Below are positions 1 to 10,322 of a stretch of 10,602 nucleotides of DNA, in pieces (position 1 is the stretch's first letter; the number at the start of each line of letters is the position of its first letter). Location of the stretch: contig JSYX01000858.1 of the NCBI GenBank assembly GCA_000787465.1, positions 1-10,602 on the forward strand, given 5' to 3'. The notes under the pieces are model-generated. The model did not search any database. It was not told the origin of the DNA and was given only the letters and a program-made list of their open reading frames with translations. This DNA is from Thermomucor indicae-seudaticae. Lineage: Eukaryota > Mucoromycota > Mucoromycetes > Mucorales > Lichtheimiaceae. A program made the position numbers and the translations under genes.

Positions 1-215
1 ATTTTCAAACGCGAATCGCTGTAACTACGCCAACGAACGTAAAAGGATAAGTCCTCTTTACACCTTGAGATACGGTCGATTATTATGACTGTAGAGTCAT
101 CATCGTCGCCACTTTCACCTGTACATGTGATGGATAATTGAACTCCGCTTACATTACGCGTCTATCGACGTCTTCAAGGTGGCATCCTTTTCTTTATAAC
201 CTAAAACGTAAAACA
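1..215. other. Intergenic region upstream of rpn11
   Basis: No coding frame is supported here. The stretch holds the proximal promoter and 5' leader of rpn11. The only element I can point to is the PACE-like box at 178-184, listed separately. The TTTATAA at 193-199 is too close to the start codon at 216 to be a conventional TATA box. Any gene to the left lies outside the window. Confidence 0.5.
178..184 (+). promoter_or_regulatory. PACE-like proteasome control element
   Basis: GGTGGCA lies 31 nt before the rpn11 start codon. It matches the first seven bases of GGTGGCAAA, the proteasome-associated control element bound by the zinc-finger factor Rpn4 in budding yeast; the last two bases differ (TC). 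A seven-base match in one promoter can arise by chance. Whether this fungus has an Rpn4-type regulator is unknown. Confidence 0.35.
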
Positions 216-1572
216 ATGGAACGATTGCAACGTATGCTCGGAACAGCGGCTGCCTTTAATCAGGTGTGCATCATGTGAGCGGTTGTAGATCACAGTAGCT
301 GATTTAATGAACGATCCAAGGCACAACCTGGCATGGACACAGATGTCGTAGACAATGCGGAAACTGTGCACATTTCCTCGTTGGCATTATTAAAGGTAGA
401 TCAAAATATATAGGCTGTTCCGCTTCGCTGTTTACTCACTGAGCATGTATGTTAGATGCTTAAACATGGTAAATGGGTGATCACAAAAACACGAAGAAAG
501 GAAAATGAGCATAAACGAACGACTTGTTTACAGGACGAGCGGGTGTACCGATGGAAGTTATGGGTCTCATGCTGGGCGAATTTGTCGATGATTATACTGT
601 CCGTGTTGTTGATGTTTTTGCAATGCCACAAAGCGGTACGGGTGTATCCGTCGAAGCTGTTGATCCTGTATTCCAAACCAACATGTTGGATATGCTGAAA
701 CAGACCGGAAGGTTGGATGTTTTATGCTTTGCGGAATACATTGAAACGAAACATTAAAAGCGTACGTTAGGCCGGAAATGGTTGTGGGTTGGTACCACTC
801 TCACCCTGGTTTTGGCTGCTGGCTTTCTAGCGTGGACATCAACACACAACAGGTAGGGAGACTATATAATGACAGAGGGTTTACTGTGAGGTTGACGTTT
901 GATTCTGGGACCTAGAGCTTTGAGCAGCTGAATGCTCGTGCGGTTGCTGTTGTGGTTGACCCGATCCAGTCGGTCAAAGGCAAAGTTGTCATTGATGCTT
1001 TCCGAACGATTAACCCACAGACAACCATGCTCGGTCAAGAACCACGGCAAACGACGTCAAACATTGGTCACCTCAACAAGCCATCCATTCAAGTAGAGTC
1101 TTGTTGATGCAGTATTAAAAACAGATGCTGACTATAGTATCGGCAGGCATTGATTCACGGCTTGAACCGTCACTACTATTCCTTGGCAATTGACTACCGG
1201 AAAAATGAACTCGAAGAAAAGATGCTTCTGAATTTGCATAAAAAGAACTGGACACATGGATTAACTCTTCCGAACTTCACTGAACATACAGAAGAAAACG
1301 AAAGGAGTGTCAAGGTTTGTCGATGCACAGGTGTTGGCAGGCTCGAGTTTATTGGAATTTGACATTGAATATTGTTATAGCAAATGCTGGCTCTCGCAGA
1401 GGCATACAACAAGTCTGTTCAGGAAGAACTGACAATGACACCGGAACAACTCAAAACACGGCATGTTGGTAAACAGGATCCAAAGCGCCATCTAGAAGAG
1501 TCGGTGGAAAAAGTTATGGGGAACAATATTGTTATGGCATTAGGAACCATGATTGATAGCGTCAGCTTTTAA
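216..1572 (+). CDS. rpn11: 26S proteasome lid deubiquitinase Rpn11 (PSMD14/POH1)
   Basis: Rpn11 is the zinc metalloprotease of the 19S lid. It removes ubiquitin chains en bloc from substrates committed to degradation. Exons are 216-263, 321-395, 456-468, 534-711, 771-852, 916-1092, 1147-1314 and 1381-1572. All introns are GT-AG, 54-66 nt, and the phases join to 310 residues, the same length as human PSMD14. The N-terminus MERLQRML matches the family, which supports ATG 216 over the in-frame ATG at 333. The MPN/JAMM core is complete: [11 protein letters not shown] with its active-site glutamate near residue 53, then [14 protein letters not shown] with zinc ligands His114, His116 and Asp127. 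The MPN insert and C-terminal helices follow ([11 protein letters not shown]; end MIDSVSF). Exon 3 is only 13 nt. The gene converges with the minus-strand gene, stop to stop, 88 nt apart. Nothing is missing, so it should be functional. Confidence 0.97.
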
Positions 1573-1660
1573 ACACGAATACCGGATCATCCTCTTGCAA
1601 GACAATCTGCTCATACACAAAAGAGTAAAAGCAATCATTGGTAAAAGAGAAGTTGCTAAC

Positions 1661-2973
1661 TTAGGGTGTTGCGACGACAATTTTGGAGGAGCTTGGTCCC
1701 TGTTCAATCTTCTGATTCTTCTTCCAAGCAATAACTTTGGTCTGCTTCAGACGTTCGACGGCTCTTCCGATATTTTCGATATGGACTTCTAGCGGAATAA
1801 GTTCCGGAGCCACGAGGGGCTCAACCACTCGGGCCCTCAACTCTTCAAGGTCCATCTGGAACGCCTCCATTGCGTTGAGCATAACCATCAGCTGAGTAGC
1901 TGCTTTGGCCCGCTCAGCGTCGAAATTCGTAAGCAGCTGGATGTTCTCTTCTATCAGTGGCCTTTGAAGACCTTTTCCACGAATCATGTTGATCATTTCG
2001 ACAAAGAAATGTGGTCGCTCAGCCTTCTGCAGGTTTTGCTCTTGTACGGATATTTCATGGATGCTGTTAAGGTCTTCTTCCAGATGAGCTAAAGAGGACT
2101 GGGCATTTTCGATAGCAAGAATAAGTCTGTTTGCTTCTCTCTCTACCCTCCGGAAGCTAACGGTTAGATTTGGGCAGCTTTGATCCTAGCGTAACATACC
2201 AACAAGCGCCATCACTTCGTCGTAAATGGCACGCAATTCTTGGCGATTCATTCGCCTAGCATTTATGTTTGACAGCTTCCGCAGCGTAAAGGTGTTGTAT
2301 GTGATGAGGTTATCGATTACACCTTTAGTTCGTGCTTGCAGAATCTATATCCAGCCAATGTTAGGTGAGAAGTAGTGGAGTAACGCCAAAGTGACCCTTA
2401 CTTGGATATCTCTTCCCAACTGTCTCGACCGGACCAAGTATTCACCCAGCTTATCATACAGCAAGTCTGCGCTCACAAGGTTTGAATATTTGACAGTTAC
2501 CTGAATATCACGCGCCGCTAGCTCCACCCGTTTCAGGTCTAACGTCGACATAACCTCCGCATTGTTTGCTTGAGCGGACAAGACGTTCTCGTAAAGAGAT
2601 TCTTGAACTTTGATCAAGTGCGAGAAATTCGGGATAGGTTCTTGTTGACAGCTCGAAAGGTAGGTCTTTACGGGCTTCAACGAGCAGAATGGCTGCAAGA
2701 AGATATCACCCTGAGGGTAATATTGGAGCATGAAGAAGAGTAAGATGGCCCCGGTTACAATGGACACAACCGGTTTGAATGATCTTCTGGTAACAGCTTT
2801 TTTTCCGGGTAAAGTAAGGACAAGGTGGCAATTGCGGAAAACCGAAGCCTCGTTGTACCTTTGACAATGTGCACAATCGAGTGCTCATTACGTTTGGCTT
2901 CCACTTGAGCGTCTGGTAACTCTCGGAGTGTAACCATGGGAAGAAAAAGCGCGGAAGTGAAACCTTTTTTCAT
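1661..2973 (-). CDS. Single-pass membrane, helix-rich protein of unknown function
   Basis: Not recognised by name. Exons on the minus strand are 2973-2859, 2796-2402, 2344-2200 and 2142-1661, joined by GT-AG introns of 62, 57, 57 and 57 nt less one (three introns: 62, 57, 57), giving 378 residues. Residues 1-46 are polar and end in a basic patch (VTRRSFKP). A hydrophobic segment at about 47-65 (VSIVTGAILLFFMLQYYP) should cross a membrane. The remainder is long, amphipathic and charged, consistent with helices or coiled coil, for example near 150-260 and 290-350. The third acceptor, at 2143, is fixed by frame; a nearer AG lies only a few bases after the CTAAC branch-like site and gives a stop. 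ATG 2973 is the most upstream start in frame of exon 1, but an additional 5' exon is not excluded. The sequence looks like a maintained gene (three in-phase introns, no internal stop). Topology and organelle are not evident. Confidence 0.75.
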
Positions 2974-3841
2974 GCAGCTCTCTGTCCAGAAAAGAGAGCT
3001 TGCCTGGGCATCCAGGTCAACGCAGCAGCAGCAGGTATTATGGATGTTGACAGGTTACAGCAGCAAACGACGCGTCTGCAGTGGCTGCCAAAGTTATTGC
3101 CGCATGCCTTGAGTACGCGTTTTGATTTACGGAGATGAATGATGGCAATTATTCTCTCAAGTGTCAAGACGGATTATGCGCTTTCGCAGTATGCTGTGTT
3201 TATTAATCATGCTGACGTGGTTTGCAGATAGTAGTGGTTCTCCTCTATTTCATTACGTTACTGGCCGAAGACATGATTGGCGTAGAGGGTTTATAGACGA
3301 TGGACAATGTTTCCCTCTTGCGTAGCCATGTCGTGTGGTGCCTTGGGTCTTTTTCCTGATCGAAAAACGTCAAAAAGGGTTAGGAGGCGATTGTCCGTTG
3401 CGGTTAGCATGAAAGAAAAGCCGCTAGGATTCCCCAATTCATAGATCGGGTGCCAGCGTAATAAAAAGGGCAATTATCTATCTCGCGTTATTAAACAAGT
3501 GATGTGCTTTTTAATATCACTTTTATTAATAGCCTTTCTGTTGAAAATTAGCGTAACCGTTTGTTGGTCCTCCGTCTGAAAGGATACCGTTGGGGAACTT
3601 CAAACGAGTTGAGAAAGGCGCACATACCCAATTTCGATGTTGCCTTGAGAAGTGGCGCTGGAAGGCACCGTAAGTTCAAGAGAATAGTTCGAGGGCAGCA
3701 AAGGAATAGTGCAAGTAACAAGATCATGATCGTTTTATTTTTCCTTGTGAAATCCCTCGAGTTCGAGCTGGGTTTTTGATAATAACCCTTTTAAACGAAG
3801 TGGTGCAACCTTGTCTCTCTCTCTTTTGATATTAACTCGTT
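2974..3841. other. Divergent intergenic region between the membrane-protein gene and rac1
   Basis: These 868 bases separate two genes transcribed away from each other, so they should hold both promoters and 5' leaders. A plus-strand open frame at 2920-3138 contains ATG 3040 and ends after 32 codons from that ATG. It overlaps the first exon of the minus gene and shows no recognisable domain, so I do not call it. A 72-codon frame at 3561-3779 lacks a credible ATG start and sits where the rac1 promoter should be. A short CAG run at 3022-3032 is the only simple repeat. Confidence 0.5.
3811..3827 (+). promoter_or_regulatory. Pyrimidine (CT) tract before the rac1 start
   Basis: TTGTCTCTCTCTCTTTT ends 14 nt before the rac1 ATG. 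Pyrimidine-rich tracts near transcription starts are common in well-expressed fungal genes, so this probably lies in the core promoter or leader. No experimental start site is known here. Confidence 0.35.
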
Positions 3842-4752
<911 letters not shown>

Positions 4753-5930
4753 TTACCCTTCTTTCCCGTTCTATACAATAGAAGCTGCCTTTTTTTTTAA
4801 TGACCTTCCTTCCCTCCCACCAGTCACCAACTTAATTTATTTTTTATTATACTTGTTCTTTTCTACTTAGTAAAAGACCAAATGCCTTGTTAAATGATTA
4901 TTAATCGCATTCATTTAGTGCCAAAGATGAAGCAACGTCAGTCAATTAATAACGTGCCTCGGTGAAATGTGACACAATATGTTACACCAGATGAGGGGTC
5001 GGCCATGACAACTTAACAATAAAGTGCACGGGCTTGGTGATTAAACGTCCTCTTTTTGGAGTCTGCAGGGTCCGATTTACAGTTTATTCAACCAAACATC
5101 GCGTTGCGATACAGCAGTAAATATAAAACTGAAATTGCGTGTAGAAGAAAAACCCGAATATGCAGCAGTTTTTTGCACAAGGAGGATTTCCTTACCTGTA
5201 TACGTCAACCCGTTTTTGTTACAGGAAGGGAGAGCGAGAGTTAGTTGAGACGGAGGGCGAGAGCGGACAGAGCTCTTTTGGGGAGAACAGATGCCCAAAG
5301 CACCAGAAAAGTTGTGACTGGCATCGCATATTCTTTGCCCAGTAGGAAGCATTTCCTGCAGGCGTCATACGAATGACAACACACACTTACCGTCGTTTAC
5401 GCCCACACACGTCCAAAAGAGAGGCAACCAGGGCACTTGGAAAACGAAAGTGGACGTCAAAACTGCAGTAATCCAATAAGCGCTTAGCATCATGGGCATC
5501 AGCAAGCAAATATGCAGAAAAGCTTACCTTTCATTGCGATTAAAGACGTCCAAAGAGAATGGATGCTTCCGCTCTTATATACGCATTGGAATATGCAACC
5601 CGTCATATTTGGGGCTTGCCCAATAACAGGACGCAACATTCCATATATGCTGCAATTGGTTCGATTGTTGTCGTGGATACGGTTGACAAGAATAAATTGG
5701 AAACTTTCTATCGATGATAGCCATCCGTTCGGTTGCACTTGCTTTTTGACTGGTTCATATGCAATAGCACGTCATACAAAAATACGCAAGTTTGCTGTCA
5801 CCTCATCGAAAAACGCGCCGACTGAAAGAGTGAAAAACATGGCAAGTGTTGTCAATCTATGAGTCTGTTACAGTATAAGACAGTACCATACAAGGAATAT
5901 ATCATGTCATGTCAAACACTGCTTTGTGAT
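4753..5930. other. Intergenic region between convergent rac1 and RRM gene
   Basis: This holds the 3' ends of both genes. A T-rich stretch at about 4790-4865 follows the rac1 stop and an AATAAA occurs at 5018-5023; either could serve in 3' end formation. A purine-rich patch (GGAAGGGAGAGCGAGAG) lies at about 5225-5241. The only frame with protein-like composition is the short ORF at 5559-5717, listed separately. I see no tRNA or repeat structure. Confidence 0.45.
5559..5717 (+). CDS. Doubtful 52-codon ORF
   Basis: It runs from ATG to TGA and encodes 52 residues beginning MDASALIYALEYATRHIWG and ending NKLETFYR. The composition looks more protein-like than neighbouring frames: a hydrophobic IGSIVVVDTV segment flanked by charged residues. 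A stop (TAA at 5541) lies just upstream in frame. I recognise no domain. It could be a remnant exon of a decayed gene, one exon of a gene I could not assemble, or chance. Confidence 0.2.
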   Translation: MDASALIYALEYATRHIWGLPNNRTQHSIYAAIGSIVVVDTVDKNKLETFYR

Positions 5931-6925
5931 TTATATATCAGTCGAAAACAGAAGAACAGAAAAATAGTGCACTACGACCATCTCGAACTCATCATCACCT
6001 TCGTTGTGACACTTAAAATTCACCACTGTCATACCATTTTCCACTTTTGTTCTGAGAGCTCGATTGACTCTATTGATATTTCAGTTACCCTTATCACATC
6101 CTTATATTTGGTGACACACCTTCTGGGTGATTTTGCTTCAACATAAAATTTTTGGTCAATACCTTCTTCAGGTCCATCGACAATCTGGCTTGCTCCACAC
6201 AACAGTTGCGAGCGCTTGACTTCACCTAAAGCCATGAAGTAGTCACACCTGTCATTTATATAGAACTCGAGCTGTTCGCTGATGCTAATAGTTGGTGAAT
6301 CGAATAGCACTGTAAACCCATCACTACAAGAGAAGTTAACAACCACAAAGCCTGGAGGCCAGGAATAATGCAAGTACCGACCTTGATTGCGTCAAATAAT
6401 GTTGAATATGCTGGCGGCTTTCGAGCTGCAAATGCCTGCGTTTCTTCCGGCGCGGTTCCTGTTGTTCGCCAGTGGAGGATCGTCGGTGGGAAAAGATGGC
6501 AGTTTCCGAACGTAGCTGGTCAAAACTCTAATTTCATGTGATTATCTTTTCCTGCCATAAGTATAACTATCTCCTATACTTTATATACGACTGGTCCGTT
6601 TGAGCCAAAGACCCTTGCAGCCTCAAAAGTCAAAGCACTGTACGGGCTCTCCACAGTTTTCCCGTTCATCCCATGAAAAAAGTACGCTGCTTCATTTTCG
6701 TCGATGCAGTGCACAAGCGCATAACTACAGCGAGATCAATGAGCTTTATTAATACGTAAGACACCGACATTACCTCTTGCCGTGTAGCTTTACAACATGT
6801 GCAAAGGTGTGTGACACATTCGATCGTAGCCAGGTCTCCAACTCTGCCGCAGTTGCCTCGCTTTTAACATGACCGACAAAAACCGAGCATTTGTCAACCC
6901 CACAGCAAGGGCGCTGGAGTGTCAT
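5931..6925 (-). CDS. RRM-containing protein with unassigned C-terminal region
   Basis: Exons on the minus strand are 6925-6774, 6724-6580, 6527-6382, 6323-6120 and 6069-5931; introns are 49, 52, 58 and 50 nt, all GT-AG. The joined frame gives 261 residues. Residues 13-88 form an RNA recognition motif: beta-1/RNP2 CSVFVGHV, helix AAELETWLRSN, an RNP1-like GKSYALVHC spanning the first intron, helix DENEAAYFFHGMNG and beta-4 SALTFEAAR. A basic cluster PRRKKRR (124-130) may be a nuclear localisation signal. Residues 150-261 look folded (FTVLFDSPTISIS, then KFYVEAKSPRR and MTVVNFKC) but I cannot assign them. Two joins rest on frame alone: AAA/AGT at 6580/6527 and the splice at 6120/6069 that avoids the stop at 6029. 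Without the 6579 donor the protein ends at 6574, soon after the RRM. RNA binding is inferred from the fold. The C-terminus may continue in exons I could not find. Confidence 0.6.
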
Positions 6926-8190
6926 ATTGAGTGCGACGTAGGTAAAGAGACGATAAGCTGCGCCAAGTCGGATGAAAGCGGGTGGGTTGGTTGGATCTTC
7001 CTATGATTACGACGCAATCAAAGGGACTTCACCTGTTGAGTGTAGGTGGAAACGCGCCTTAGAGACCAGGAGTGATGCGAATGATGAGCCAAGTCAAAGA
7101 GGAGGAGCAACGCAGCTGTTGTAGCCATGAAGTTTCGACTTGATGATACGAACAGAAGGTGTCACGATGACGATGGCAGTCTTGTCACTTGCCCGCTCTT
7201 GTGGGAACAGGCAGCCAAGTTGTAGTCGTTTCCAGGGAAATAGTGTTCATGTCGTTCAGGCCTGAAAGGATGCCTGCAAGGAATTTGTTCGTGAGACTAA
7301 ATCGTGGGTCTCCAATTTGCTGCGCAGTACTTGGTTGGTCCGCGTGCTGCCATCGTTTTTTTTCCCGGCAACGATCACTGTCAAACGCTTCCTGACCCTT
7401 TTTATGGAAGGGAGAAGCGGACGCTCTTTGGAAACTGTAATCCTTGTTGCTATCTTCTATCAACATGAGACTTCGCAGCATGGGCACGCAGAATTACAAT
7501 CCCACCCTTGGCATTGCCATACAAGCACATTCACACTTGCGGCTGCATGCTGTTTTATTACTACCGCCTACAACAGATTGCTATTCATTCAACTCTTTAT
7601 GTCTAAATGACTTCTCTCAGTTCTCAGAGCAAGTCACTCTGATTAACAGGATCAACCGCGAGAAGGTGGAAGACGCTGATCCCAAAAAAAGAGGGCCTCC
7701 AGGCCAGGCCTAACCTGTACCATAGGAACAGGCAGGCAATCCGGGGACTACTTGAACAAGCAAGGTTGTTGAACAAGTAGGGAACTCCTTGGAAAGCTGC
7801 CTCATTTCCTACGCTTTAGGGCGGTGATCGGAAAGTGAAGAAAAAAAAAGGGATACGGCAAAACGTTTTTATACCCGCAGCTCACATGACCCATTTCCCA
7901 GCTGCATGCACCAAACCCACCTAGTCCTTTGAGCGCGCACCCAGATTCTTTCAGATTCAACGATGTTTGATCGCTTCTCGCTGAGCTTGTCACTGCATGC
8001 CGTCAAACCACACTTCACACTGCTTCATGTTTTGGTTGCTATCTACTTTGTGGTAATAGTAGAAATAACTTGCTCGTTGAACTCCATTTCGTGAATACCA
8101 AACGAATAAGGGGGTAATGTACCACCTTGAGTGCCCTAAAATTGTAGTAATCTCCACGCTGCCTTGAGTTTTCTTTCCGCTCCCGATTCC
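6926..8190. other. Divergent intergenic region between RRM gene and F-box gene
   Basis: The two flanking genes point away from this 1.27-kb stretch. Several open frames exist, the longest being minus 7487-7185 (100 codons) and plus 7444-7713 (89 codons). None carries a recognisable domain or joins credibly to flanking exons. The region also holds an A-run near 7839-7848 and the imperfect hairpin at 7748-7780. I call no gene here, but a small unrecognised one cannot be excluded. Confidence 0.4.
7748..7780. repeat. Imperfect inverted repeat (stem-loop)
   Basis: CTACTTG at 7748-7754 pairs with CAAGTAG at 7774-7780, and the adjacent AACAA pairs with TTGTT, leaving a short loop and a three-base GAA bulge on the right arm. 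The arms also read as a direct repeat of TTGAACAAG. It lies in an intergenic stretch about 410 nt before the F-box start codon. No function is evident. Confidence 0.4.
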
Positions 8191-9976
8191 ATGACAACCG
8201 TGCTGGACTTGCCGACCGAGGTCGTTCTCAACATCCTAGACTTACTTGATCCATGGGACGATAAGTGCAAATTTGCGTCAGCGGATCCAAGACTGTGGTG
8301 CGCGGCCCTGAGGATGCGGTCGAACGAGCCGTACATAATCGAGGCGAGAGATGGCACAAATGTATTGAGACTCGCGGTCTCGAAGCATATTGTGATATCG
8401 GCGCAAACGATACCCAGTGACTTCATGGTCGCTATCATTAAATACGCGCACGCCGCCCAGGAGATGACTTTCATGCCGCGAACCGACTACAGCCACAATT
8501 ACATCAGCCAAATACTCTACTACGTTGCACGACACCGCGCCTACCCACAACATTTGACGTTCTCTCTCCCATGCCATATGTGTCATGCCTGGGAACGCAC
8601 ATACGAAGATAGCCTTGAGAAGTACGGTAGCAATCGTCTACCGAATGTGCAATTCCTGGACGTAGGTTTAATTTGTCTTTGCACAAGGAAAACATTTTCT
8701 CGTAATGCATATTGTTCAGGAAAAGGGAGCGACAGTCTTCGGTTTGGTCGACGACGAGCCAAAAATTTTAGACGATAATGATCTTGATGGGTACGAGACG
8801 CTGGAGGAGATCGTGGAGGCGACCAAGTACATGAAACGCAGCGCGGTTCTTGCTGGACAAGCGCGTCGTCGAGATGGTTCTTCCGTGATTAACGTGCGGC
8901 GACCACCCTTTCTTCTGGCGTGTCCTGCTCTGAGAAGTCTCTTAGACACCAGGACTCAGTACATCGAGGAAGACAGTGCAACAGCATTGGAAGAGGAGTT
9001 ACTGCTCACATACGTCCACAACCGTACCAGCATCGACGACGTGATAGAAAGGTACGGCAGACGATACATCGAAAGCATCATTGTCTTCGGCAAGTTCTGG
9101 TTCTTTGTGACAAGTGTTGATGCATTCGTGCATCACATGGCTGGCCTGGACGACTGCGCCGACAGCACCGAAGCCCCTTTTGCCGAAACGACGAGGGCAT
9201 CGATCAAGGCGAGGAGTTCCATGGGGTGGGAGTACTTCGAGCTATCAATACGCATTGGTTTCGTCGAGTTCCTTGCGGTGGGCGGCTTCTGGGGCCATGT
9301 GGACAGCCACGGTCAGCATCTGTTTCTTGGCTCTTCACTCGCGGACCTGCCAGCAGAACTGAGAAAAAGTCACAATGCCACCACGGTTTTGGTACGAACG
9401 ACTCCTGCCTCAATTAGCCGATCGAATAGGCTTTTAAGGCAATACGCAAAAGCGCATTCTGGGCTACTATGGTCGTTCCACAGCTTACAGTATGCGGCGA
9501 AGGGTTTCTACCCTGTTCATCCGGCTGCATACAGTAACCACACTTCTGCGGTGACGGCGGGCCAGAATAACACACACCATCTTGCTTCGTTCGTCTTACG
9601 ATGCATCCTAAAGCGATCTGTTCAGCGAAGTGAACTGGAGGAGATGCTAGTTTTTGCCACGCGGGTGAAGTCAATGCAAGAAACCTTTACACCAGAAGTG
9701 AAATCCTTCGCATCGCTCAAGGCCAAGTCGGAAGAGCAAGGAAATCTGTCGAAGAACGTATACGTACGGGAAGTCATTGGGCAGCTTGCTCTGCTGGAGC
9801 AGGTTGTGGATATCAGCGGAGGTGACGGCGAAGGCGTGAGAAGGACAATCACTCACAGCTACGAACAGATGAGGCCAGCTGTCCTCACGATAATGAACAC
9901 AGGGCTGGTGGCAGCTATCAAGGCTGCAAATACCAAGGTTATGAGAAGGTTCCAGCAGCGCTACATGCATTATTAA
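8191..9976 (+). CDS. F-box domain protein, otherwise unassigned
   Basis: The N-terminus matches an F-box: LDLPTEVVLNILDLL at residues 5-19, then DPRLWCAAL near 34-42. F-box proteins bind Skp1 and bring substrates to SCF ubiquitin ligases. Exon 1 is 8191-8661 and exon 2 is 8720-9976. The 58-nt GT-AG intron is in phase 0 and links frames that would otherwise look like a frameshift, giving 575 residues. ATG 8191 is chosen because upstream in-frame starts are not ATG and the F-box begins at once. After the F-box I see no LRR, WD or kelch repeats. A CHMCHAW cysteine/histidine motif lies near 129-135, and there is an acidic stretch just after the splice (DDEPKILDDNDLDGYE). Large, fast-evolving F-box families are usual in fungi, so the target cannot be guessed. 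It lies 98 nt upstream of the uL29m start, on the same strand. Confidence 0.75.
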
Positions 9977-10074
9977 TTATGTTATGATATGTTGTACGCT
10001 ATGGCATTATGAGAGATTGCGATGCAAATGCCTATAAAGCCTTGAATCGGCATCTCTCACTTGCTCCACACACG

Positions 10075-10322
10075 ATGCAATTTCTGCAAAGACTTTCACG
10101 TACGACGTTGGTACGGTCATTCAATACTGCACGCCCGCTTCTATCGGAAAACACGGCACCAAAAGCCAACGGTTTATATCAATTCTTTGAAAATGGTGTG
10201 GCATTACCAAAGCGCATTACGACAGGTACATTTTGACTAGCCGCTTCTTGGCATGCGCTCACTGAGAAACAGGTCGTTCTTGGTCGGCCAAGGAACTGCG
10301 CAAAAAGTCGTTTGAAGATTTG
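10075..10322 (+). pseudogene. MRPL4: 5' part of mitochondrial ribosomal protein uL29m, interrupted
   Basis: Exon 1 (10075-10225) begins MQFLQRLSRTTLVRSFNTAR, rich in Arg and hydroxylated residues without acids, as in a mitochondrial presequence. It continues to LYQFFENGVALPKRITTG. A 47-nt GT-AG intron (10226-10272) is followed by GRSWSAKELRKKSFEDL, the signature of the large-subunit protein uL29m (yeast Mrpl4, human MRPL47). In the family this is followed directly by a conserved H-K-L-W-type stretch. Here it is replaced by RANGEYRYS and a stop at 10350-10352, and the rest of the family domain does not appear in any frame up to 10602. The coding sequence is therefore disrupted by an insertion, rearrangement or assembly join, or continues after a long intron whose donor I cannot see. 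An in-frame ATG at 10009 would only add residues in front of the presequence. The family assignment is firm; pseudogene status is not. Confidence 0.65.

Noticed and set aside
193..199. TTTATAA as a TATA box of rpn11
   Set aside because: It ends only 16 nt before the start codon, too close for a normal core promoter.
456..698. 80-codon ORF reading through the second and third rpn11 exons
   Set aside because: It runs through intron 3 (469-533) in the wrong frame; the spliced frame restores the Rpn11 sequence.
2920..3138. Plus-strand open frame with ATG 3040 and a GCA run
   Set aside because: Only 32 codons follow the ATG, it overlaps exon 1 of the minus-strand gene, and no homology is apparent.
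3561..3779. 72-codon plus-strand frame upstream of rac1
   Set aside because: It begins at TTG rather than ATG and lies directly in the rac1 promoter and leader; no domain is visible.
6029..6064. Stop at 6029 that seems to end the RRM-gene frame
   Set aside because: A GT-AG intron at 6119-6070 with correct phase moves the frame past it and yields a continuous protein-like sequence to 5931.
7185..7487. 100-codon minus-strand ORF in the gap between the RRM and F-box genes
   Set aside because: No domain, low-complexity composition, overlapping open frames of similar length on the other strand, and no credible splice into the RRM gene.
7444..7713. 89-codon plus-strand ORF ending in a KKRGPPGQ-type tail
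   Set aside because: No recognisable family, and it overlaps other equally open frames; the length is within chance for such a region.
8164..8778. Apparent +1 frameshift in the F-box gene near 8700
   Set aside because: A canonical 58-nt phase-0 intron (8662-8719) joins the two frames, so this is splicing, not a broken gene.
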